Assembly (NCBI GenBank): GCA_907165275.2
Contig: OU015660.1
Location: 4,156,501-4,220,500 of the forward strand
Origin: Zygaena filipendulae
Taxonomy: Eukaryota; Arthropoda; Insecta; Lepidoptera; Zygaenidae
Direction: 5' to 3'
Length of the DNA stretch: 64,000 bases
A program made the position numbers and the translations under genes. Shown piece after piece: positions 20,801-31,100 of this stretch; within the stretch, counting starts at the first letter, position 1; every line of letters starts with the position of its first letter. The notes below the pieces were generated by a model. The model did not search any database and was not told the origin of the DNA. It saw nothing but the letters and a program-made list of their open reading frames with translations.

Positions 20801-23800
20801 TTAGTCCGTCGTGTAGATTAGTAAAAAATATTGGACACGTATTTTTTCTTTTATTACGTAATCAAAAAATAACAGAGATACATTGAGTTGAAATTTCGCG
20901 TGACGTCACAACTCAATGCGGTTTGTATGGCGCTTATAATGAATATTGACGTCACGAGCCCCCCACCCTAAACTTTAATGCGCTTTATCTATGTTCATTT
21001 TCATTAAATTGAAAAAGCAAAAAATACGTGTCTATTATTTTTTTATTTTCTAAATGACGGACTAATTAGAATTTTGATTTTCATACCTTGGAGAATACCC
21101 AATTCCACTCATATAGTACTGAGTATCAAAATAGTGAGTTAAGTTGCAATAGTGCAGCCCAGGAATAAAAAATATAGTCTGTTTGGTTCGATGATAATTT
21201 TTTTTTGTTCATTCCAGCTCAGCCTCCGAACTTGATGGCGAATCCAGTACCACCTCCAAACCAGTATGTTGGTATGTAAAATGAACTTCACACTTTTTTC
21301 TGGCTGCTAGTAAGATAAGAAATCTAGAACCAATCAAATTGATGTGTTTGGCAGTATTCACCATGCCAGTGTAGTTTAAACATATTTATTTTTAAATTAA
21401 TGGTTGCCAGCGTACCTACCATAACAGTAATTAAAAAGTAAGTACCTACCAAACTTATAGACTGATATTATAATTATGAAGCAATGACGTCACACGTGAA
21501 CAAATAATTCCTAAAATTATCTATCTACCCAAAATACGTTTATTTAAATTGGAAATGATGACTGATAACACGTTCATATTGGCGTGCCTGCACGCCAAAA
21601 ACGTGGTTGAGAAATTTAGCCAAAAATACAAATAAAACTTGAATTAACTCATTTTGAACATAGAGTATGAAAAATTAACCCTTTAAAATCACTTCGTAAA
21701 AGTAAAATCATGATATTGCTGATATTTTTTTTAATAAACATTAAAAACGGTGTTGCAGTGTTTACTGACTTTATGGTTGAGCAAAAAATACATGTTTAAA
21801 TCAACACTACACATGTATCAACAACACTATACATGTAGTTAATAAGCTATGCTCCGCGGTTTCACCCGCGTGAGTTTTGGAATTCCCCCAGCAACTATTT
21901 CTTTTCTAAAATGAAAGTTGCCTAAGTTGCTCCTTATAACATCAGCTATCTGCCAGTGAAAAATCGGTCCAGCCATTTCAGTGATTAGCCGGAACGAACA
22001 GACGTGATACAAACTGTTTTATTGAAATTCTGAAGGTGGGAGAATTTGTAGTTAAATTTGAAGTTTGCTCGATGGGATGGGTTAGAGGATCCATATAGAT
22101 AATTAGATATTAAAACACTCACGCTATACTATTATCATCCCGCGTTCGTGTTTTAATTGAAGAACACTTGCCCGGGGTAATTCGCTCGTCGAACAGACTG
22201 TACACTGTACAACATTGAATGTGCTGCGCGCGCGCAGGTGGCGCGATGGCGATGGGAGGCGGCGCGATGGCGATGGGAGGCGGCGGGAGCGGCGGCGGCG
22301 GCGGCGGAGGCGGCGGGGGCGGGGGCGGCGCGCCGCGGCCGCTGGGCGACGTGGACCTGCGCGGGCGCGGCGCCCCCCCCCTTCTAGACCAGGACATGCG
22401 CAGCCTGCCCGCGGCCCCGCACCCCGTGCCCCCGCCGCCCATGCACCACCAGCCCGACCCGTACGTCGTTGTGCTATCTTCTCTTTGTCCATTTCGATGG
22501 ACTAGCTGCTCCCACCGCGATTGCACCCGCGTCCATTTTGGAAATTCCTTGAAAACTATGTTTCATTATAGTCTCTAGTTATAGCTTGTAATGGTAATTT
22601 CGGAGTACCTATCCATAGGAATTCCGGGTTACAATATAGCCTATGTTACTCAGGAATAATGTAGCTTTCTAATGGTGAAAGAATTTTTGTAATCGGTCCA
22701 TTCGTTTTTAAGTTAAATCGTAACAAACAAAAAAAAAACAAATGTTTCCCAATTATAATAAATTTATTTACGTCAGAATGGCAATGTGAAAATTATCCAA
22801 AAATCTCTTTTTTAAACTAATTGTACCTACTCGACTTCCCACTGAGATCAAATACTACTAGCATAGCAGTTAATACTTACCATTTTCAATTTCTTGCGTT
22901 CGCTGGTAACTCCAAAATTGGAGGGATAGCATCAGAAATTGTAAACGCCGTTTTATTGTAAAACACCGTATTGCCTAACAAATGGCACTTAAAATAATTA
23001 ATCATCAAAATAAACGAGGAATCCTTTTCCATTGCCGTTAAAAGTAAAATTCACTTGTTCGAAAATTTCTAATTGAAAATTGCTCTTTGATAAATCTTCG
23101 TTATTAATTTCGTCTACTTGTGAAATAAAATAACTATTATTAGTACCGGTAGTACCGGAAAATAATATTATTCAGTTTTTAATATTAGAGTTTCTAATAT
23201 ACCTACCTATGTAAATTGCTGATATTTGCAACTCTTTCCAAAGTCCTGCTCCTACCACGGAAGCTATGGAAATGTAAGTCAACTTAACATTTTGCCCCTT
23301 CTGTCTTATAGATTTTTGTTTTCCTACGTTTTCTTTTCAGAACCCTGCAATTTATATAAAAAAAAAATTGTGATCCATATTATTTTTTGGAATGTTGGAT
23401 GTATATTATGTAGTATTGTTTTGGTATTTGATGAGTAATAGTGTATATATAATTGATGGTATTCATCTGTCGCTTGGTAGTGGTTTCCCGCGGGACCCCC
23501 GGCTGGCCGGCGGCAATCAGGCCTTCAACCCGGACCCCCGAGTGCGCTCCAGCGATCCCCGGACGCAGCCTAAACCTCCACGTAAGTATCAATTGTTATT
23601 ATGTTTATTACCTATAGTACGGGAGATACCGATGCTAATTCGGGAGCGAATCGAGCGTCGTTGGGACCTATTGGGTTTTGAAGATTAGGAGATATAAACA
23701 AAATAAGGTCATATGATATTTTAAGGCATCGGACGTTTATACAAGAAGTAACAGAAACTGTAACCGACTTGTTCTAGACCGAAACGTAAAAACTGCATTG

Positions 23801-26269
23801 TATCATAATAATTGTTATGCAATGTGTATAAAGATACATAACAACATACCGAAGGACATTAGTGAATTACCCACACAAAAATTTGCAAAAAGACTGAGAC
23901 AATGGCTGCAATCCCAATGTTTCTATAGTGTACGAGACTACCTGAACAGAAGTTTAAATTGACTTAAATTAATTTTGTTAATAATAATTAAGTGGACTAT
24001 TTTTCTTAAAAATATTTTGATTATTATTTTTTTTATTATCTTTTTTAATGTAATATTTTGATTTAATGCAATTTAATTTCTTAAATTTAAAGCTAATGAT
24101 TTAATTTGATAATTTTGCATGTCACCTAATGACAGGACATGAGGACAATTTTACTCTTATATTATGTACCATCATTACAAGCTATGTCTTATGCAAATAA
24201 AGAATTTATTATTATTATTATTCATTCACCGGTGGGTTTAGCTTCTACAGGCTTTCAAAAATGTAAAAAAAAATATTAAAATGGAAATACTCGAGCGCGT
24301 CAGATATTGTAGTTTAGATACTCCAAGGTGTCTCTGAAATCGAAAATATATTTATCTGCCGATTTGCGTGGTGGGGGTGGCCATCCGGAAGAGGAGAAAA
24401 TGAAAAAAAAAAAACATTTACTCCAGCGCGTCAGATATTCAAAGGGGATGTTAAGTGAGCCCTAAAAATGCTCCCCTTCGAAAATCTGCCAATTTGGAGG
24501 TGACGCAAGGTAGTAGCGAATTTTTGAAAATGCAAAAAAAAATCTCAATTTTGAAATACTCGAGCGTGTCAGATTATTTTTACAGAAGGTTCAGCTTGCA
24601 CTCCAAGTTATGTTGGTTTAAAATCTGACAATAATTTTGAGGGGTATTATTAATCTGACTGCTAGAAACAAAAATTATGATTTATTTTTAAGATTTTTTT
24701 TTCTTTCTGACGTGTAAGTTTAATAACTTTATGAGCTATTTCTTGTTTACAAAAAACACACTTTATATTTCTATGAAATATGTAAAAGCTCACAAAATAT
24801 CATTCACAAAACTAACTTTAAAGCACAAACAAGCCAGAGCGTTTTACATATAATAACATGAACGCGTTGTTTTGTGATAAGCTTTATTATATAATATACA
24901 ATAATTACATTAAAGTGAAAGGTTATAGGTGAACCTATAGTTTGATGTAATACTTACCTTAACTTATTTTAATATGTATTTTAACCGACCAAAAAAAGTT
25001 ATAATTTGACACGTTTAGCGCCGTGATATACTGTGATGACGTAATGGCGACGGAATGTAGTGTGAGGACGGTGCGAGAGAGTGAGAGATAGAGAAAAAGT
25101 AAAAGAGAAAGAAAGACAGAGATATGAATAGGTACATGTTTCACTGCAGCTGCTCGTTCGATTCGAAGACGATTTTTGTTTCTTCGGCTTATGAAAATCG
25201 GCAGATTATATTTTTCCCGCTATCCTTGAGTTATTTACTTTAAAATAAAAAATAAATCAACTGCGCTCGAGAATGTCGAAGTTGCGTTTTTTTTTTGCAA
25301 GTTTGTGATCCTCTAACTCCCTTACGTCACGTTCAAATGGTCAGATTATTCATATACATACTTCTCACTATGTAATTAACCCACCATATCTTAATCTGAC
25401 GCGCTCGAGTATTTCGAGTTATCGATTTTTTTTTACTAATCTGATCGGTTATTCTAGACGCACCCACCAGTGTAGAGGGCCTATATTTGGTGGAGGTACT
25501 CAACATGGTGCAAGGTACCCCCCTTATGTTCATCTGACGCGCTTTAGCTAATCCACAAATCCCCTCTTGGCGGTCCGTACTACTAGTGAGCCAAAGTGCG
25601 CGGAGCTTCGTTCACGTTTATGTAGATTTTGTCAATAACTTGATACTTTTTTCTGGATGAATGATACCCTATGTCCTCCTACGTACCCCTAAAAACGTGT
25701 ATACAAAATTTCATGATGATCGGTTGAGCTGTTAAGGTGTGAAAGCGTAACAAACAAACAAACTCCTTTTCTGTTTAACAGGTTTTTCTTTAAATAATAC
25801 GATGAATGTTCTAGAAATGCCACCTGGCATGCCGAGCGTAGCGCAAGCGAGGACCATCCAGGGCATCCCGTCTGGTGCTTCGGATCAAGAGAAGGTAATA
25901 AAATTATGTATAACTAACTGTGCCCCGCGGTTTCACCCGTCTGAGTTTCGGGATTCCCGCAGGAACTATTTTCTTCTAAAATGAAAGTAGCATAGGTTAT
26001 AACGTTATGACATCAGCTGTCACATCATATATGTATATCCAGTAACGTCACACTATCCCCATATTAGTTACTACTTAGAAATCAGGAATATTTAAAAAAA
26101 AAGTGAGATGTTAAATTTGTTAATACCATGACACATTTTTTCCCAGGCGGCGTTGATAATGCAGGTGTTGCAATTATCCGAGGAGCAAATAGCGCTTTTG
26201 CCGCCAGAACAGCGCGCCAGTATTCTGATGCTCAAAGAACAAATCGCCAAGAGCACTCAACAACGTTAA
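17802..26269 (+). CDS. CSTF2: Cleavage stimulation factor subunit 2 (CstF-64)
   Basis: Ten coding exons with GT/AG borders: 17802-17865, 17961-18229, 18488-18613, 18963-19070, 20542-20638, 21218-21271, 22238-22460, 23481-23581, 25782-25894, 26147-26269. Frames agree across every junction and give 425 residues, close to the fly protein. The RRM (residues 20-95) has VGNIPY and [11 protein letters not shown]. It binds the GU-rich element downstream of poly(A) sites. The hinge (about 112-190, with [14 protein letters not shown]) binds CstF-77/symplekin. A Gly/Pro/Met-rich middle includes a run of about 12 glycines in exon 7. The C-terminal helical domain ([20 protein letters not shown]) ends at TAA. 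The vertebrate MEARA repeats are absent, as usual in insects. It acts in nuclear mRNA 3'-end formation. Confidence 0.95.
19735..20455 (+). repeat. Retroposon tail in CSTF2 intron 4
   Basis: A sequence ending in 'aagaaagaaagaaataaata' and then (ATT)n at about 20431-20453, a 3' end typical of insect non-LTR elements and SINEs. The 5' limit is uncertain. No reverse-transcriptase frame is visible. Confidence 0.45.
20803..21063. mobile_element. Foldback MITE, AGTCCGTC-end family, copy 1
   Basis: Starts AGTCCGTCGTGTAGATTAGT and ends with the imperfect complement (AAAATACGTGTC ... GACGGACT). Similarity to copy 2 (35061-35332) extends outside to 'gattttcatacc'. Internal arms carry TGACGTCA-like motifs. 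It lies in CSTF2 intron 5 and has no coding capacity. Confidence 0.7.
21845..22009 (-). repeat. Helitron-like repeat fragment, CSTF2 intron 6
   Basis: Starts with the reverse of the hairpin end (gctccgcggtttcacccgcg), then 'gtttTGGAATTCCCCCAGC' and 'aaaatcggtccagccatttc'. The opposite terminus is not seen. Confidence 0.6.
22501..22735 (-). repeat. Helitron-like repeat, CSTF2 intron 7
   Basis: Starts ACTAGCTGCTCCCACCGCGA 40 bp after the exon 7 donor and continues through 'cggagtacctatccatagga' and 'attcgtttttaagttaaatc'. It is a diverged copy lying close to the splice donor. Confidence 0.55.
23745..24225 (+). mobile_element. 3' end of a CR1/Jockey-like LINE, CSTF2 intron 8
   Basis: Encodes the C-terminus of a non-LTR reverse transcriptase: [19 protein letters not shown] followed by a [14 protein letters not shown] segment and a stop at about 23960. 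A 3' UTR and an (ATT)n tail (about 24208-24224) follow. The upstream polymerase is absent, so this is a 5'-truncated copy. Confidence 0.7.
24287..25555. repeat. Repeated CGAGCGCGTCAGAT motif in inverted arms, intron 8
   Basis: The motif ATACTCGAGCGCGTCAGATA occurs at 24287 with variants at about 24419 and 24553. Its reverse complement occurs at about 25393 and 25531, with a partial one at about 25258. The centre (24680-25190) holds a purine-rich run of about 50 bp at 25075-25125. It looks like an imperfect inverted repeat element of about 1.3 kb with no coding frame. Confidence 0.55.
25625..25768 (-). repeat. Helitron-like repeat abutting exon 9 acceptor of CSTF2
   Basis: Segments 'taccctatgtcctcctacgt', 'tttcatgatgatcggttgag' and 'gtgaaagcgtaacaaacaaa' match the family. 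Family similarity stops at about 25768, 13 bp before the AG at 25780-25781. Confidence 0.65.
25916..26040 (-). repeat. Helitron-like repeat, CSTF2 intron 9
   Basis: Starts 'aactgtgccccgcggtttca' and continues with 'gattcccgcaggaactattt'; truncated after 'gacatcagctgtc'. Confidence 0.6.
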
Positions 26270-26466
26270 AACCACTCAAATCCTATTTGTATTCACCCTT
26301 TCTTATGGTAGAAACTAGTGAACGGAGATGTGCACCCATTATGATAGTCTGCATAATAATTAATTATGCATTTTGTTATCGTTTGACTTGATGTGGTGAC
26401 GGTAAACGATAACTCTTTGATTTTTATGCTAAATTTCATAGTATTGTAATAACTGTAATATCCGCT

Positions 26467-26472
26467 AATAAA
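26467..26472 (+). terminator. Poly(A) signal AATAAA of CSTF2
   Basis: AATAAA 198 bp after the stop codon, followed by T-rich and GT-rich DNA (ttaagtttggttttatttct). Confidence 0.6.
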
Positions 26473-26528
26473 ATACTTTTTTAAACATTAAGTTTGGTTT
26501 TATTTCTGTGTAGTGATAACAAAATCTG

Positions 26529-26715
26529 GACATGAAAAGCATACTAATATGGTCGAACTCAACATCCGACCAAACTACTTTTTAACACTAAACTTTTGTT
26601 TAAAAAGAGTTTTAGTGTTAAAGACCATAACATACTTTTTAACACTAAAATATTAAGTATAGTATTTTAGTGTTAAAAAGTTGTTTGGCCGGATGTTGAG
26701 ATCCTTTCATGTCTA
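26529..26715. mobile_element. Foldback MITE 3' of CSTF2
   Basis: Nested inverted repeats: outer GACATGAAAAG / CTTTCATGTC and inner CTCAACATCCGACCAAAC / GTTTGGCCGGATGTTGAG, with TTTTTAACACTAAA arms repeated inside. About 190 bp, non-coding. Confidence 0.65.
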
Positions 26716-28184
26716 GAAATATAAATTCTTGTAAGCGTTTTTGTATGAAACATCACTTAGAACCACACTAAAAAAAGACCCAAGTGGAATGGTGTATTAT
26801 TTCCCATCGTTAATCGTTATTTTTATTTTTTATGTTATTTTATTCTGTTCACCAGCAGTTGTTATAACAATTAATGCTCTTAATTAATTCACAAATTATT
26901 CATTGTAATTGTACAATTATAAAACTATATTATATAAAGGTAAACACTGCATGCAAAGTGTTCGTACAATTTTTAAATGATAATGATTTTTTTTTTTAAT
27001 CTAATAACATTAGTTAAAAAACGGTAGTGTCACAGATCAGTTTTTTAAGGTCTGTCTATATTAGTCGTTTACATACAATATTTTATCTCTGAAATTAAGC
27101 GTTTGTGATAAAATAAAATTGGCACTTAATTTGTAAAATATGATTATAAAAATTTGATCTCAAATAGTGATTACCTACTTCTATAGACTATAATATGATG
27201 GGTATTTTTAAACTCAGACTATTATTAGGTAATTCTGTACTGAAGATACCTAAGTACACCTATTCTCGTATATAATAAAAATATGATAAGATAAGCTGTA
27301 TTAAAATTACGTGACTACTTTATCTGAAAGTATTTATCCGCTTTTAGGTCAATGGTTAACTTGGAATGATTTTTTTATGATGGTCCAATAAAAAAAAAAA
27401 CATTTTATCTTAGTTTGCAACTAACTGGTGCTGTGTGTCCAACGTAGTGATTATTTGCTCAGTGATGTGTCCAAGCAATTTCATAGTAGGTAATGCATGT
27501 ATCTAACTAACGTCAGTATTTAAATTTCGCGCGATTATTGTATTTCGTTTTACATCGTTGTCAAATTTAATCTGCACTGTCTGCACTGAACAAGACTTCA
27601 AGAGCTTCAAAGCATTAGCAATATTTTGTTTGTCATTCACCTGTACTTAGTACTTATAAATTCCTTGCATTCACCTGTCGATGCTGTCGATACTACGGCA
27701 AATTTTTCAAGCCGACGAGTAAAATAAATCTAGACGAGTTTTGTATCATCATAAATTGAGTGCATATTTTGAAGACGTATTATTAAAGTTAAGAGTAGTT
27801 AATAATAATAACTATTCTACGTAATTTTATCAACGGTTAAGGTGAAGTACCTACTTAATTAATAATATTATTATGTACTAAAAATATAATTATAATGCCT
27901 TAGCAAAAATTTTGTACTTATATTTTTTGTAGGTAAGTACAATTAATTGGTTAGGGTCTAACTGATATAAATCATACCTATTATTTTATTTATAGTAACA
28001 GCTAATTTGGCTACGAGCGACGAGTCACATACGGCACATTATAATAATTAAAACCAACTTTGCGTGAATATATTAGCTAAAATAGGTATTTAAATATAGT
28101 AATTACATAATTTTATTATTTTATTTTTTTGTCCTTAGTTCTTTAGATTTCATAGTACCAAAGACTTGATCTGGCCACGACGAA
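26716..28184. other. Intergenic DNA and probable CREG1 promoter
   Basis: AT-rich, no gene found. Scattered TAGGTA-type simple motifs. The part nearest 28184 should contain the CREG1 5' UTR; an upstream non-coding exon cannot be excluded. Confidence 0.4.
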
Positions 28185-31100
28185 ATGACGCAGTCTTTAT
28201 ATTTCGCGCTGATTATATCAGCATTAATTTCAAACTTCAATAATGCTGAAGCGAACTTTGGGAACCACAAGTGGAACCATATTCGAGAAAATAAGATTTT
28301 CAAAAAGGATCACAAGTTCAGTGATGCTCCACCTGACCACACAAAATTAGTAGCTATGGCCCGATATGTAATTCGTAATACTGGTAAGTATGTACTAATT
28401 TAAGACAATATTGTATAAATATAAATATGAAACACCGCCAGTTTTCATTATTTCCGATGATACGCTGTAACTAACAAGTATCTGTATTTTTCCTTATACG
28501 AAATTAGTACTTTTTTAATTTGTATTACCTATAGCTTTAACTAGGTGTTCCCCGCGGTTTTACTTGCGTTAAACTCGGGAGTTCCCGTGAAGATTAAGGA
28601 ATAAAAGTACGACTTTTTCTGTAGGTAGGTACCTCTGAAGTTTATGAATTTCGCGAGGTTTCACCCGCGTTGAGTTTCGAATTTCTCGCGGGAATTCCGA
28701 AATAAAAAGGAGGTACCCTATGTCCCATGTTTTTGTAGGTAGATAGGTAGGGAAGTAGGGACTACTGACAACGTGTACCTATCTAAAATTTCATGATTGG
28801 TTTGGCGAGAAATTGTAAGACTTAACTTAACTTACTTGTACTTTCACAATTATTAGTATTTATTATAGTTTCAAAATATGTACCTACTTCTTCTTCTTTT
28901 TTATTAAATGGCAATTTTAAGTCTACCTAGCTTGTTTGGTTGGCATCGATCGTCAGTAGCTGAACACTTGAGTGATTAAGTTCTTAATTATCTGCTAAAA
29001 AAAATTCAATTAACGGTCGCACTCAAAGCTTTAATGATTATCTAATTAATTAAGTTAAATGTTAATTGAAAATTAATTAGGTTACCTAAATTTAGTTATG
29101 CCAATGGCTGTAAACACTTAACTTGCCACAAAACCAAACCAATGCAGGGTCATACTTAGGTGAAAATTACAATCAATCTTCAAATTTAACACCTCTTTAA
29201 AGCTATTTTCGATGCCGATGGTACTGCAGGACAGGGACTAGCAGTGGTTTAGCACCCTATTAGAGATTTAGGTATAGTGCACCTACTGATAGATTAGGGA
29301 GTAGGTATAGTTTATGCGGCATTTTTGAACTTAAACACTCTTTTCTGATGTTAAATTCCATGACGAAAGTAGGATAGCATAGGTACTCCATTTTTTTGTA
29401 AAATTTTCACCATTCTTTACTACATAGTACGTAGTTAAGAAACCTACCTTTAAGATATAGAGGCTAGTGCGATTAAAATTTACCGCCAGTAACGGCAACA
29501 CACCCAGTACCTTGGTTATGTTTAAAATTTGCAAAATGAAATCTCAGACGAAATAAAAAGTCTAGGAATGAAATACATATAATACTAGATCCACGTACAA
29601 AGAGATCCTGAGGGAATTTCGAAATTCACATTCAAACTGCAGCTAAAAGCTAGTGAATTATACAAATAATATTATGTTTGTCTACAGACTGGGCGTCCAT
29701 AGCGACGATATCTTCACTGCCGGCTATCGAAGGATTCCCGTTTTCCAATGTGAAATCAATTGTTGATGGATCAAGAACCAATTCTACCGGTGTTCCTTAT
29801 TTTTATATGTCGCCATTAGATTTCACTGCTCGCGATTTGAAGGTTAGTTTAACTTTTAATAGGACAGTCTGTGCGATAGGTACTTTATTAATTGTAGGTA
29901 GGTGTCTTACACGTTCTATTTATGTTCGATGTCCACTTCAGTTTTAATATATTTCTTGGCTCTTTATCATTAACTAGCTTTTCCCCGCAGTTTCACCCGC
30001 GGTAATTTCGGAGTTCTCGCGGGAATTCGGGTTACAATAATATAGCTTAGGTAGGTATGTTACTCAGGAATGATGTAGCATTCAAATGGTGAAAGAATTT
30101 TTGAAATCGGTCCAGTAGTTTTAAATAGTACCAAACAAGGAATCAAATCTTCCCCCTTTATAATATTAGTTTAGATTTATCTTCTTGGTGTAACTAATGT
30201 ACTACTTCGTTTTGGGTCCGGGGATAATATAGTATAGGCTTAATTAATTATTTTATCAACTTAAATTAACTTTACCTACATCTTTTAGAGAAATAGTCGC
30301 GCTACGGTGTTGGTATCCCTGGAACAGACACCATACTGCAAATCCCAGAACTACGACCCTGAAGATCCACGCTGCACCAGACTTATATTGACGGGGAAGA
30401 TGAAGAAGGTACGTTGTTGTTGTTGTCGTTGTCAATCAAGACAAGTTGAGAGCAAAACCAATCCACACCTTTTGATTGCTTTGTGTACGTACTCACTACT
30501 TACTACTGTGTGTTTACCCAACCGATTCGTTGCGGGACTCAATTTGGCAAACTTCTACAAATATTTAGTGACACATCTGTCGTGCCAAGTGCCATATGAA
30601 TTAATGACACGCCTGGTGTGTCTTCAGCCATGTGTAAAAAAATGTTTTTATCAATCTCACTTGTTTGCTTAAATAGGTAGAATGACACGCTTGTCGTGCC
30701 ATCCGTAACCTACGTCCGGCAACGCATAGTCAGCTGTTGGTGCACACCAAGTACATAGTACTTAGTAGTCATCCTAATTTAAGATAGGTACACATTATAT
30801 TGTTTACACGTCATTGCGATCAGTGGCGTCTCTAGCCCATGTAGCGCCCGTGTGCAACCATTACCCTAGCGCCCTCTAGTAAGCGCGCGGTCAAAATGGA
30901 ATGGGTGCAAAGTACAAGACGAACAGCACATCAAGAACACAACTTGTCTTTCCCCAATCGATAATAAACTTTATTATTTGAAGATTTTTGAAGAAAAAAT
31001 TTCCGTAGCGAGCGGCGCTCGGCGCCCCCTAGGGCCGCTGCGCCCGTGTGCAACGCACACCCTGCCTGTGAATGCGATTGATTTGTTTTGTCGGGTTATG

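Noticed and set aside
22119..22578. Four overlapping long frames on both strands
   Set aside because: They are by-products of the GC-rich CSTF2 exon 7; only the spliced plus-strand frame joins its neighbours.
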